A stretch of 64,000 nucleotides of DNA, from NCBI GenBank assembly GCA_004124295.1, contig SCKI01000002.1:186001-250000 (forward strand), written 5' to 3'. Position numbers and translations under genes: made by a program. The notes below the pieces were generated by a model. It had not been told where the DNA came from. It did not search any database and saw nothing but the letters and a program-made list of their open reading frames with translations. This stretch comes from Fidelibacterota bacterium. GTDB taxonomy: Bacteria > Fidelibacterota > Marinisomatia > SCGC-AAA003-L08 > TS1B11. Numbering within the stretch: position 1 is the first letter of the stretch; every line of letters starts with the position of its first letter. Positions 51,182-59,178 of the stretch are shown here, piece by piece.

Positions 51182-51493
51182 CTACTTTTCGACCAGCTTG
51201 TCCCTGTGGCGAGTCAGCTGATGCTTGATTTTTTCTACGGCCAGAACCACCGCCCGGTCCATTTTGACATCGGACTCCTGGGCCGCGAAACGGTGCCCCT
51301 TCGAATTGGCGACGATTTCGGCCTTTTCCTCGTGGGAATCGTGGGTCAAGATAATATGGTAGTCCAAGATTCCCTCCTCATAATAGCGGTTCAGCTTGCG
51401 CACCTCTTTCTCAACGAATGTGCGTAGCGCTTTGGGCGCCTTAAAATGCCGGGCCGTCACTTCAATCACTCGTTGACGGACATCATTTTTCAT
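51182..51493 (-). CDS. hpf: Ribosome hibernation promoting factor, short form
   Basis: A 103-aa HPF/RaiA protein that binds the 30S decoding region during starvation. Visible: 'IEVTARHFKAPKALRTFVEK', 'EVRKLNRYYEEGILDYHIIL' and 'AQESDVKMDRAVVLAVEKIK', the beta-alpha-beta-beta-beta-alpha fold. It lacks the C-terminal dimerisation domain of long HPF. ATG 51493 is preceded by AAGGAG at the ideal distance. It is directly downstream of pckA, suggesting joint control by energy state. Confidence 0.93.
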   Translation of the reverse strand: MKNDVRQRVIEVTARHFKAPKALRTFVEKEVRKLNRYYEEGILDYHIILTHDSHEEKAEIVANSKGHRFAAQESDVKMDRAVVLAVEKIKHQLTRHRDKLVEK

Positions 51494-51518
51494 TGCGGAT
51501 CTCCTTTTTGGTTCGATT

Positions 51519-53132
51519 TCAGAATTTCGGTCCCGCCTGCCGCAGTTCGGCATGATCGGCGGTGTATTTTTTAAAGTTCTCCGAAAATTTTCCCGCCAGT
51601 TCCTGGGCCATCTCGTCGTAGGCCTGAGGGTCGGCCCAACTGTCCCGGGGCTGCAGAATGGCGCTGTCCACACCGGGCAGTTCGGCCGGCACCTGTGTGC
51701 CGAACACCGGGTCTGGCGAGAAGGCCGCCTCCTCGATGGCGCCGGTGAGGATGGCGGTAATGATACTGCGCGTGGCCTGTATCGATATGCGTGGGGCGCC
51801 GGAGGTGGCGCTGCCGCCGGTCCAGCCCGTATTGACCAGATAGACCCGGGCGCCGGTCATCGCGATCTTTTCCTGCAGCATCGTGGCATAGCGCAACGGC
51901 GGCAGAGGCATGAACGGTCCCCCGAAACAGGGCGAGAAAGTGGCCTGAGGCTCATCTATGCCCCGTTCGGTGCCGGCAATCTTGGCCGTATAGCCGCTGA
52001 TGAAATGGTACATGGCCTGGTCAAGATCCAGCCGGGATACCGGCGGCAGGATACCATAGGCATCGGCACTGAGGAAAATAATCGTCTCCGGATGGCCGGC
52101 CATGCTGGGCCTTCCCGTGGCGAAAAGCGAATTGGCGATGTGATCGAGCGGATAAGATACACGGGTATTTTCCGTTTTTGAGGCGTCACTGTAGTCCACC
52201 TCCCCGGTCTGTGCGTCATAAACCACGTTTTCCAGCAGGGCTCCCTTGCGGATGGCGTTATAAATGTCCGGCTCAGCCTGCGCATCAAGATTGATCACTT
52301 TGGCGTAGCAGCCGCCCTCGAAGTTAAAGATGCCCTGGTCAGACCAGCCGTGTTCATCGTCACCTATCAGGGGACGATCCGGATCGGTGGAGAGGGTGGT
52401 CTTGCCGGTGCCGGAAAGGCCAAAGAACAGCGCCGGGCGCAGGCCCTCCCGGTCGACATTGGCCGAGCAGTGCATGGTGAGCACGCCCTGCAGCGGCAGC
52501 AGATAGTTCATCACCGAGAAGATACCCTTTTTCATCTCGCCGCCATACTCGGTGCCACCGATGATGGCCAGCCGCCGGCCCAGGTGGAACAGGATAAAGG
52601 TTTCGGAATGGAGGCCGTGGCGCTCCCAGTCGGGATCCACCACCCCCGAGGCGTTGATAATGGTAAAGTCCGGCTCCTGGCCCTCCAGCTCCCGGGCGCT
52701 GGGCCGGATAAACATGTTGTGGCAGAAGAAGGCTTGCCAGGCCTTCTGGGCCACGATCCTGATATTCAGGGCGTAGCGTGGATCGGCGCCGGCCCGGCCG
52801 TCAAAGACGTAGGTGGGCAGGCTGCCGCCAGCGCCGTTGTAGTGGTCCAGCACTTTCTCCAGCAGGGTGTCGAACACATCTTCGCGCACCTTGCGGTTCA
52901 CTGCGCCCCACCAGATATTATCAGTCGAGGTCGGCTCATCAACGATGAAACGGTCCTGGGGCGAGCGCCCCGTGTAAATCCCGGTGTCGATCATCACGGC
53001 CCCTCGGGGACCCAGGCGGCCGCCGTCCCGCTCCACGGTGAGGGCGATAAGTTGCGCCACGGACAGGTTCCGGTGAACGGTCCCGGAAGGCCGGATGCCA
53101 AGCCGGTCGAGTCCGAAGGCCGGGTCAGTCAT
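51519..53132 (-). CDS. pckA: Phosphoenolpyruvate carboxykinase (ATP)
   Basis: PckA interconverts oxaloacetate + ATP and phosphoenolpyruvate + CO2 + ADP, the entry to gluconeogenesis. The 537-aa protein has 'IDTGIYTGRSPQDRFIVDE', 'GGTEYGGEMKKGIFSVMNYL', the P-loop 'FFGLSGTGKTTLSTDPDRP', 'GDDEHGWSDQGIFNFEGGCY' and the C-terminal 'TGWTGGSATSGAPRISIQAT'. All catalytic elements are present and the length is normal. ATG 53132 overlaps xerC by eight bases, an unusual neighbour. Confidence 0.98.
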   Translation of the reverse strand: MTDPAFGLDRLGIRPSGTVHRNLSVAQLIALTVERDGGRLGPRGAVMIDTGIYTGRSPQDRFIVDEPTSTDNIWWGAVNRKVREDVFDTLLEKVLDHYNGAGGSLPTYVFDGRAGADPRYALNIRIVAQKAWQAFFCHNMFIRPSARELEGQEPDFTIINASGVVDPDWERHGLHSETFILFHLGRRLAIIGGTEYGGEMKKGIFSVMNYLLPLQGVLTMHCSANVDREGLRPALFFGLSGTGKTTLSTDPDRPLIGDDEHGWSDQGIFNFEGGCYAKVINLDAQAEPDIYNAIRKGALLENVVYDAQTGEVDYSDASKTENTRVSYPLDHIANSLFATGRPSMAGHPETIIFLSADAYGILPPVSRLDLDQAMYHFISGYTAKIAGTERGIDEPQATFSPCFGGPFMPLPPLRYATMLQEKIAMTGARVYLVNTGWTGGSATSGAPRISIQATRSIITAILTGAIEEAAFSPDPVFGTQVPAELPGVDSAILQPRDSWADPQAYDEMAQELAGKFSENFKKYTADHAELRQAGPKF

Positions 53133-54060
53133 TTTCGGCCCCCTGCGCATGGGGATGGGCCTGGCGGTAGACCCGGCCGAGCCGCTCTACGGATACATGG
53201 GTATAGATCTGGGTCGATGACAGCGAAGCGTGGCCCAGCATTTCCTGGACCGCCCGGAGATCGGCGCCCCGGTCCAGCAAGTGGGTGGCCATGCTGTGGC
53301 GCAGCAGGTGGGGACTGAGGTGCCGGCCTTCGGATACCTGTTCCAGGTAGTGTTTGACCCGCAGCTGCACCATCCTGCGGGAAAGGGCTTTGCCACTCCG
53401 GCTCAGGAACAGGGGCCGTCCGGCGGTCAATTCTTCACCGCCCTGGCGGCGGCTCTGCAGGTACCGGCCCAGAGCCCGCGCGGTCTGCTCCCCGAATACC
53501 AGCAGCCGTTCACGATTGCCTTTACCCACCACCCGGACCGTTTCCCGGGTGAATGACAGATCGCCGATATGCAGGCCGGTGAGTTCGGCCAGTCGCATGC
53601 CGGTGGCGTAAAACAGCTCCAGAATGGCCCGGTCCCGGAGACCGATGGCCGTATCGCCGGGCGGCAGCTCCATCAGGCGGCTGATTTCGGCTTCCCCGGG
53701 CACATCGGGCAGAGGTCTCTCAGACCTGGGTGTCAGGACATCGGCCGCAGGACTGGCGGAGAGGATCTCAATACGGATCAGGTATTTGAAGTACGACTTC
53801 AGTGCGGCCAGTTTGCGGGCCACGGACCGGGCGCCCAGACCACCCTCCTGCAAAGCGCCCATGAAGTGCCGCAGGGCCATCCGGTCGATGCGCCGGGGCT
53901 GCGCCTGCATGCCGGCATCATAATGGGAGAGGAACCTGTGCCAGTCCTGCAGGTCCTTGCGGTAGGCCTTCACCGTTAACGGCGAGTAAAGCCGCTCATT
54001 GATCAGGTAGGCCAGAAAGTCCTCCGCCAGCCTGCCGATGGGGGCCTGGTCAACGGGCAT
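53125..54060 (-). CDS. Tyrosine recombinase XerC/XerD
   Basis: A 311-aa site-specific recombinase that resolves chromosome dimers at dif. N-terminal SAM-like core-binding domain (about 8-95: 'LAEDFLAYLINERLYSPLTV') and catalytic domain with Arg in 'LFYATGMRLAELTGL', Lys in 'VVGKGNRERLL', H-x-x-R in 'HLLRHSMATHLLDRG', His in 'QEMLGHASLSSTQIYTHV' and Tyr nucleophile in the same segment. Full-length, all residues present. It is a housekeeping Xer rather than an integrase, judged by length and context (lspA-rluD operon, no attachment site). XerC versus XerD not resolved. Confidence 0.93.
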   Translation of the reverse strand: MPVDQAPIGRLAEDFLAYLINERLYSPLTVKAYRKDLQDWHRFLSHYDAGMQAQPRRIDRMALRHFMGALQEGGLGARSVARKLAALKSYFKYLIRIEILSASPAADVLTPRSERPLPDVPGEAEISRLMELPPGDTAIGLRDRAILELFYATGMRLAELTGLHIGDLSFTRETVRVVGKGNRERLLVFGEQTARALGRYLQSRRQGGEELTAGRPLFLSRSGKALSRRMVQLRVKHYLEQVSEGRHLSPHLLRHSMATHLLDRGADLRAVQEMLGHASLSSTQIYTHVSVERLGRVYRQAHPHAQGAEND

Positions 54061-55027
54061 CCTGCGCCTCCCGGAGCAGTGCCAGAGCGGTATCGAAATC
54101 GGCCGGCAGCGGGGCCGTGTAGGTGGCTTTCCGGCCGCTTCCGGGATGCCTGAATGTCAGCCGCTGCGCGTGCAGGGCCTGGCGCTGGAGGGCCTTTTTC
54201 AGCCGGGCTGCCAGGGGCCGGGCCGCCAGCGTGGTATGGGCCGCATCCCGGACGCCGCCATAGAGGCTGTCGCCGAATACGGGGTGGCCGAGGTGCGTCA
54301 GATGGACCCGCAACTGGTGGGTGCGGCCCGTGCGCGGTTTCAGTTCCAGCAGCGCAAAATGCTCAAAATTTTCGACCACCCGATAGCGGGTGAGGGCCGG
54401 CCGGCCCCCATCGGCAACCTTGAAGGCAACCCGGTTGCGGGGATCCCGGGCCACGGGCCGGTCTATCTCGCCGACCTCATCGGGAACGCCCCAGACAAGG
54501 GCCCGATAGGTTTTGGCGACCTGCCGCTGTTCAAACTGCCGGGCCAGGTCGGCGTGGGCGGATTCCGTTTTGGCCACCACCATGATGCCGGAAGTATGCC
54601 TGTCGAGGCGATGGACGATGCCCGGCCGCAAGGCGCCGCCACGTTCGGGCAGTGCTTCAAAGCGGGCCGCCAGGCCGTTGGCCAAGGTCCCGGAATGGAC
54701 GCCGGCGCCGGGATGGGTGATGAGCCCGGCCGGCTTGTTGATAATGACAATCTGTTCGTCCTCGTGGATAATGTCCAGGTCCATCGGCTCCGGAAGCAGC
54801 GTGCCCTGCGGTTCCACAGTGGCCAGATCGACGCTGATCTGCTCTCCGCCGGACAGCTCGTCCCGGGCCTTCAGGGCCGTTTCCCCATCCACCGACACCC
54901 GGCCGGAGCGGATCATGGCCTGGATGCGGGTACGGCTGAGCCCCTCCAAGTGGGCGACCAGAAAGCGGTCCAACCGGGGCCAGCTCCCTTCCGCCTGCAG
55001 ATGGGTCACCTGGCCTGCATCAGGCAC
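54050..55027 (-). CDS. rluD: 23S rRNA pseudouridine synthase, RluD family
   Basis: RluD makes pseudouridines in helix 69 of 23S rRNA. The 325-aa protein has an N-terminal S4 RNA-binding domain ('RLDRFLVAHLEGLSRTRI') and the catalytic domain with 'VINKPAGLITHPGAG' and 'GIVHRLDRHTSGIMVVAKT', where the Asp after H-R-L is catalytic; the residue two further on is His instead of the usual Asp. GTG 55027 overlaps the lspA stop. lspA-rluD adjacency is common in bacteria. Confidence 0.95.
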   Translation of the reverse strand: MPDAGQVTHLQAEGSWPRLDRFLVAHLEGLSRTRIQAMIRSGRVSVDGETALKARDELSGGEQISVDLATVEPQGTLLPEPMDLDIIHEDEQIVIINKPAGLITHPGAGVHSGTLANGLAARFEALPERGGALRPGIVHRLDRHTSGIMVVAKTESAHADLARQFEQRQVAKTYRALVWGVPDEVGEIDRPVARDPRNRVAFKVADGGRPALTRYRVVENFEHFALLELKPRTGRTHQLRVHLTHLGHPVFGDSLYGGVRDAAHTTLAARPLAARLKKALQRQALHAQRLTFRHPGSGRKATYTAPLPADFDTALALLREAQDAR

Positions 55028-55499
55028 TTTCCGTCTCCATTTTCCGGGCTTGCGAGTCGGCGATCATAGTCATGATCAAGTAGATAGCGACGCCGACCGT
55101 TACGGCGGAATCGGCGACATTGAAAATATAGAAGCGATGGCTGCCGAAGCCGAAATCGAGGAAATCGACCACGCTGCCCCGCAGCACCCGGTCGATGAGG
55201 TTACCGATGGCGCCACCCAGCACCAGGGCCAGGCCCAGGCGGCTGCCCAGGGGACCGGTCCGCTCCCGGTAGAGGAAGTAGATGACAAAGCCGATGGCGA
55301 TCATGGAGAGAAAGGTGAACATGGGCAACGCGCCGCCGACCGATATGCCGAAGACAATGCCGGTATTTTCCACATAGGTGAGCCGCAGCAGGCTGCCGAT
55401 CATGCGCACCGATTCGTGCAGCGAAAAGTTCACTTTGATAAGATACTTGGTGACCTGGTCAAGGACCACGATTCCCGCTGATACGAACAGCACCTGCAT
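55020..55499 (-). CDS. lspA: Lipoprotein signal peptidase
   Basis: LspA cleaves prolipoprotein signal peptides at the inner membrane. The 159-aa protein has four transmembrane helices and the catalytic Asp pair in 'ALVLGGAIGNLIDRVLRGSV' and 'VDFLDFGF...FNVADSAVTVGV', with 'VENTGIVFGI' preserving the N-x-G-x-x-F motif. Several lipoproteins in this window are its substrates. Lies five bases after dksA/traR. Confidence 0.97.
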   Translation of the reverse strand: MQVLFVSAGIVVLDQVTKYLIKVNFSLHESVRMIGSLLRLTYVENTGIVFGISVGGALPMFTFLSMIAIGFVIYFLYRERTGPLGSRLGLALVLGGAIGNLIDRVLRGSVVDFLDFGFGSHRFYIFNVADSAVTVGVAIYLIMTMIADSQARKMETESA

Positions 55500-55504
55500 A
55501 GCGG

Positions 55505-55900
55505 TCAGGTCGCCTTTTGGGTGGCTTTGGACTTGCAGCTGAAGCAGCTGCTGGTATGGGGCACCTCATCAAGCCGCTCCTTGTCGATCAGGTCGCCGCA
55601 GGTCTGGCAGATGCCGAACGTGCCCTCGTCGATCATTACCAGAGCCCTTTCAAGGTAACGCAGGTAATTGTTCTCCCGGGCCAGCCAGTAGTAGGCCTTC
55701 TCACGCTCGCCCTGGTCGGTGCCGGCATCCGCCATATGGTAGGCGTAGGTCGAATCGCCGGTAGTGCTGGACTGATCGGCAATGTGGGTATTCTCCCGCA
55801 GCTCCCCCATCTCCACTATCAGGTCCCGGCGTTTCTTCAGGATACGGGTACCGAAGTACTTCAGCTCCTTCTTGTTCCACTGCGTTTTCTTCGTTACCAC
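55505..55900 (-). CDS. DksA/TraR-family zinc-finger regulator
   Basis: A 131-aa protein with an N-terminal coiled coil (about 10-75) and a four-Cys zinc finger 'CQTCGDLIDKERLDEVPH' then 'CFSCK' (about 98-125). Family members bind the RNA polymerase secondary channel and modulate initiation, often with ppGpp. The coiled-coil tip lacks the classic D-x-x-D-x-A motif clearly ('HMADAGTDQGEREKAYY' instead), so it may not act as true DksA. GTG 55900 is preceded by GAAGGAG. Position between ileS and lspA is common in FCB bacteria. Confidence 0.9.
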   Translation of the reverse strand: MVTKKTQWNKKELKYFGTRILKKRRDLIVEMGELRENTHIADQSSTTGDSTYAYHMADAGTDQGEREKAYYWLARENNYLRYLERALVMIDEGTFGICQTCGDLIDKERLDEVPHTSSCFSCKSKATQKAT

Positions 55901-55914
55901 GGATAAAGTCTCCT

Positions 55915-58900
55915 TCAGGCTCGGGCGATGTGAATCTGCACATCGGCTCCGTTCAAATTTACAACTTTTTGGTGATCGGGGTGCTCCAGGCTCGATGAAA
56001 GTTGGGTGCCCAACACTTCCGCCAAAAAATATTCCTCGAAATTGCTCAGTGACCGGCTGATTCGTTCATCAGCCGCTATACCCACCACGATCCGGTCGTC
56101 CACGTTCAGCTGCGCCTCCTTGCGCATATTCTGCACCTGGCGAATCAGGTCGCGGACAGCCCCTTCCTGTTGCAGTTCGTCCGTCATTGAGGTGTCCACC
56201 GCCAGCACCACATCTTTCCAGGTGGCGACCGCATAGGGGGCCACCCCCTCCTCATTCAACAGCACCTCCCCAGGGGCCAGAACCACCTGCTCAGCGCCCA
56301 CCCGCACGGTTAACGGCCCATTCTTGCGCAGGGCCGCCACCGACTCGGCTATGGGCAACTCAGCCAGGGCAGCGGTCACCGCCCCCATCTGCTTGCCGAG
56401 GCGGGGACCCAGCAACGGCAGGTTGGGCCGCAGCTCGTATTGGATCAGCGCGTCGGCCGAAGCCCTGATCTGCAGCTCCTTGATGTTGAGTTCCTCCAAC
56501 AGTTGCTGCCGATTTTTCCCGATCGCTGCCGTCACTCTCTCCGGGCCGCAGATAATGACCGTCTGCAGAGGTTGGCGAATCTTGATGCCGGCCCGGTTCC
56601 GGGCTGCCCGGCCCAGGGTCACGACCTGGATCAGCAGATCAATTTCTTCCAGCAAGGCCGCATCCACCCGCTCGGCACGGTATTCCGGGAAGGGGCACAG
56701 ATGGACGCTCGCCGGGGCGTCGCTGTCCAGGGTGGTCACCAGGTTCTTATAGATGGCCTCGGAAAGGAACGGCGTCACCGGCGCCAGCACCTGAACCAGG
56801 GTCACCAGCGCTTCGTGCAGGGTGCTGTAGGCGGCCAGCTTGTCGGTGTCGTTGGCGCTCTTCCAGAACCGGCGCCGGTTCCGGCGGATGTACCAGTTGG
56901 AGAGCAGCTCCAGATAGGTCTCCACCGCCTGCATGACCCGGTCGGGCTGATAACTGTCGTAGGCCGTCCGGGCCGTTTGGACGAGCTGCTCGGTGCGCGC
57001 GGCGAGCCAGCGGTCGATCTCCGGGCGTTGGGCCAATTCGATGGCGGCAGCCTGGGGGTTGAAATGGTCCAGGGCGGCATAGGTAACGAAGAAGCTGTAG
57101 GAATTCCACAGGGTCAGCAGTTGCTTGCGGACATCGTCGGCCCGGTCGAAGCCGAAGCGCAGGTTTTGCTCCGGGTTTTGGTCGGCATACATCCAGCGCA
57201 TGGCATCCACACCCATCTGCTCGGCGGCATCATCGAAGAGGATCGCATTCCCATCGGATTTGTGCATGTCCTTGCCGGCGGTATCTTTCACCAGGGCGTG
57301 CCCGAGAACGGTCTTGAACGGAGGCCGGTTTTCCAGCACCGTGCTCATGGCCAGCATGCTGTAAAACCAGTTGCGGAACTGCCCCGGAAACGATTCGGTG
57401 ATGAAATCGGCCGGGAACCACTTATCCCAATAGGCCCGGTCGCTGGTATAGCGCAGGGTCGAAAAGGGGACGATACCCGCATCGAGCCAGGGCGTGCCGA
57501 CGTCCTTGATGCGCTGCGCCGGTTCGCCGCAGCCGTCGCAAGCCACCTGCACCCGGTCGATCCACGGGCGGTGGGGCGAGTGCCCGTCGAACTGCTCCCA
57601 GCCCGACACGGCCTTCTGCTCAAGCTCCTCGCGGGAGCCGATGATCGTAACGGTCTCACACTGCCCGCACTCGTAGATCGGCAGGGCCAGGCCCCAGTAG
57701 CGCTTTTTGGAGATCATCCAGTCGGACATATTGGTGAGCCAGTCGAGCTCCCGGTCCAGGCCGAAAGGGGGCAGCCAGTTGATCTGCCGGGCAACGGCCA
57801 TGATCTCGTGGCGCAGCTCGTCCATGCGGATATACCACTCGGTGACGACCCGGAAAACGAGCTTGGTCTTGCAGCGCCAGCAGTGCGGGTAGCGGTGAGT
57901 GTACAGTTCCTGCTTGAGGATCAAGGCCTTCTGCTTCAGGTCGGCCAATATCCCGGCGCTCACATCCAGGGCCGACTTGCCGGTGAGCCAATCGAACCCG
58001 TCCAGGTAGATGCCGTCGTCATTCAGGGGGGCAATGACGCGCAGCTCATATTCGAGTCCGAGGTCGAAGTCCTCCTTGCCGCAGCCGGGGGCAATATGGA
58101 CGATGCCGGAGCCTTCCTCGGTGCTCACCTCGCTCCAGGGGATCACCCGGTGCTCCAGGCCGTCGGCCGGGGGAAGATCATCGAAGGGTCCCCGGTAGAT
58201 CCAGCCCACCATTTCGGCGCCCAGCACCGTGCCTGCCACTTCAGGGCGGTATTTGCGCCCGAAGATGCGCGGCACCGCCTCGGCCACCATGTAGATGGTC
58301 CGCTCCCCATCCTTGATGGCCTGGTACTCGAGTTTGGGTCCCACCGCCGCCGCCACATTGGCCGGCAGGGTCCAGGGGGTGGTGGTCCAGATCACCAGAA
58401 ATTCGTTTTCCCGGTCCACCAGGGGCAGCAGCACATAGACAGCCTTGTCCTCGATCTCCCGGTAGCCCTCGGTCATTTCGTGCTGGCTGATACCGGTGCC
58501 GCAGCGGGGGCACCAGGGCATGGCATCTTCGCCCCGCCGGAGCCAGCCCTTTTCGTGGACCTTTTTCAGGAAACCCCAGATGGTGTAGTTGTTCTCGTCG
58601 GACATGGTGTAGTAGGAGTTGTCCCAGTCCATCCAGTAGCCCAGCCGCCGGGACTGTTCGGTCTGGACGGCGGCATACTTGCGCACCCGCTCCTTGCAGC
58701 GCTCGACGAAGGCCTCCACGCCGTAGGTTTCGATGTCCTTTTTCGAGGTGAAGCCGAGCTCCCGTTCCACCTCCACCTCCACCCACAGGCCCTGGCAGTC
58801 GAAGCCGTTCTGGTAGCGCTGATCGTAACCGCGCATGGCCCGGTAGCGCTGGAAGATGTCCTTAAGGGTGCGGCCCCAGGCGTGGTGCACGCCCATGGGG

Positions 58901-59064
58901 TTGTTGGCGGTAATGGGCCCGTCGATAAAGGACCAGACGGGGCCGCCACTGTTCCGCGCCCGGAGCTGCTCGAAAATCCGTTGGTCTTCCCACCATTTAA
59001 GGATTTCGTGCTCCTGGCGGATAAAATCTACCCGGGCATCAACCGGAGAATAATTCTTTTCCAT
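55915..59064 (-). CDS. ileS: Isoleucyl-tRNA synthetase, type 2-like with altered HIGH motif
   Basis: IleRS charges tRNA(Ile). The 1049-aa enzyme has the Rossmann catalytic core, CP1 editing domain ('GSGIVHIAPGCGKEDFDLG'), zinc-type Cys pairs ('CPRCGTGISQHEM') and an extended C-terminal domain ending 'LNGADVQIHIARA', as in eukaryote-like IleRS2. The class I signature normally reads H-x-G-H; here residues 58-61 read G-V-H-H in 'NNPMGVHHAWGRTLKDI'. The second signature reads 'GKDMHKSDGN' instead of K-M-S-K-S. It is the only ileS in the window. First gene of a long minus-strand run to hpf. Confidence 0.96.
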   Translation of the reverse strand: MEKNYSPVDARVDFIRQEHEILKWWEDQRIFEQLRARNSGGPVWSFIDGPITANNPMGVHHAWGRTLKDIFQRYRAMRGYDQRYQNGFDCQGLWVEVEVERELGFTSKKDIETYGVEAFVERCKERVRKYAAVQTEQSRRLGYWMDWDNSYYTMSDENNYTIWGFLKKVHEKGWLRRGEDAMPWCPRCGTGISQHEMTEGYREIEDKAVYVLLPLVDRENEFLVIWTTTPWTLPANVAAAVGPKLEYQAIKDGERTIYMVAEAVPRIFGRKYRPEVAGTVLGAEMVGWIYRGPFDDLPPADGLEHRVIPWSEVSTEEGSGIVHIAPGCGKEDFDLGLEYELRVIAPLNDDGIYLDGFDWLTGKSALDVSAGILADLKQKALILKQELYTHRYPHCWRCKTKLVFRVVTEWYIRMDELRHEIMAVARQINWLPPFGLDRELDWLTNMSDWMISKKRYWGLALPIYECGQCETVTIIGSREELEQKAVSGWEQFDGHSPHRPWIDRVQVACDGCGEPAQRIKDVGTPWLDAGIVPFSTLRYTSDRAYWDKWFPADFITESFPGQFRNWFYSMLAMSTVLENRPPFKTVLGHALVKDTAGKDMHKSDGNAILFDDAAEQMGVDAMRWMYADQNPEQNLRFGFDRADDVRKQLLTLWNSYSFFVTYAALDHFNPQAAAIELAQRPEIDRWLAARTEQLVQTARTAYDSYQPDRVMQAVETYLELLSNWYIRRNRRRFWKSANDTDKLAAYSTLHEALVTLVQVLAPVTPFLSEAIYKNLVTTLDSDAPASVHLCPFPEYRAERVDAALLEEIDLLIQVVTLGRAARNRAGIKIRQPLQTVIICGPERVTAAIGKNRQQLLEELNIKELQIRASADALIQYELRPNLPLLGPRLGKQMGAVTAALAELPIAESVAALRKNGPLTVRVGAEQVVLAPGEVLLNEEGVAPYAVATWKDVVLAVDTSMTDELQQEGAVRDLIRQVQNMRKEAQLNVDDRIVVGIAADERISRSLSNFEEYFLAEVLGTQLSSSLEHPDHQKVVNLNGADVQIHIARA

Positions 59065-59109
59065 CCAATAAAGTTACCAGTACTCCCGTCGGATGTCAAT
59101 GCGGCCCGG

Positions 59110-59150
59110 GGAGACAAAAACCAAACCGGCAGGGGGTCGGCCTGCCGGTT
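59110..59150 (-). terminator. Rho-independent terminator after htrA
   Basis: AACCGGCAGG (59124-59133) and CCTGCCGGTT (59141-59150) form a perfect 10-bp stem with a 7-base loop. Downstream on the minus strand follows TGGTTTTTGTCTCC. It lies between the htrA stop and the ileS start and ends the htrA transcript. Confidence 0.8.
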
Positions 59151-59178
59151 CTCGCGGAAAGGAAACGGTCGGTTTAAA

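Noticed and set aside
53125-54060. Tyrosine recombinase as evidence for an integrated element
   Set aside because: It has housekeeping Xer length and sits in a conserved translation/lipoprotein operon; no attachment-site duplication or phage genes nearby.
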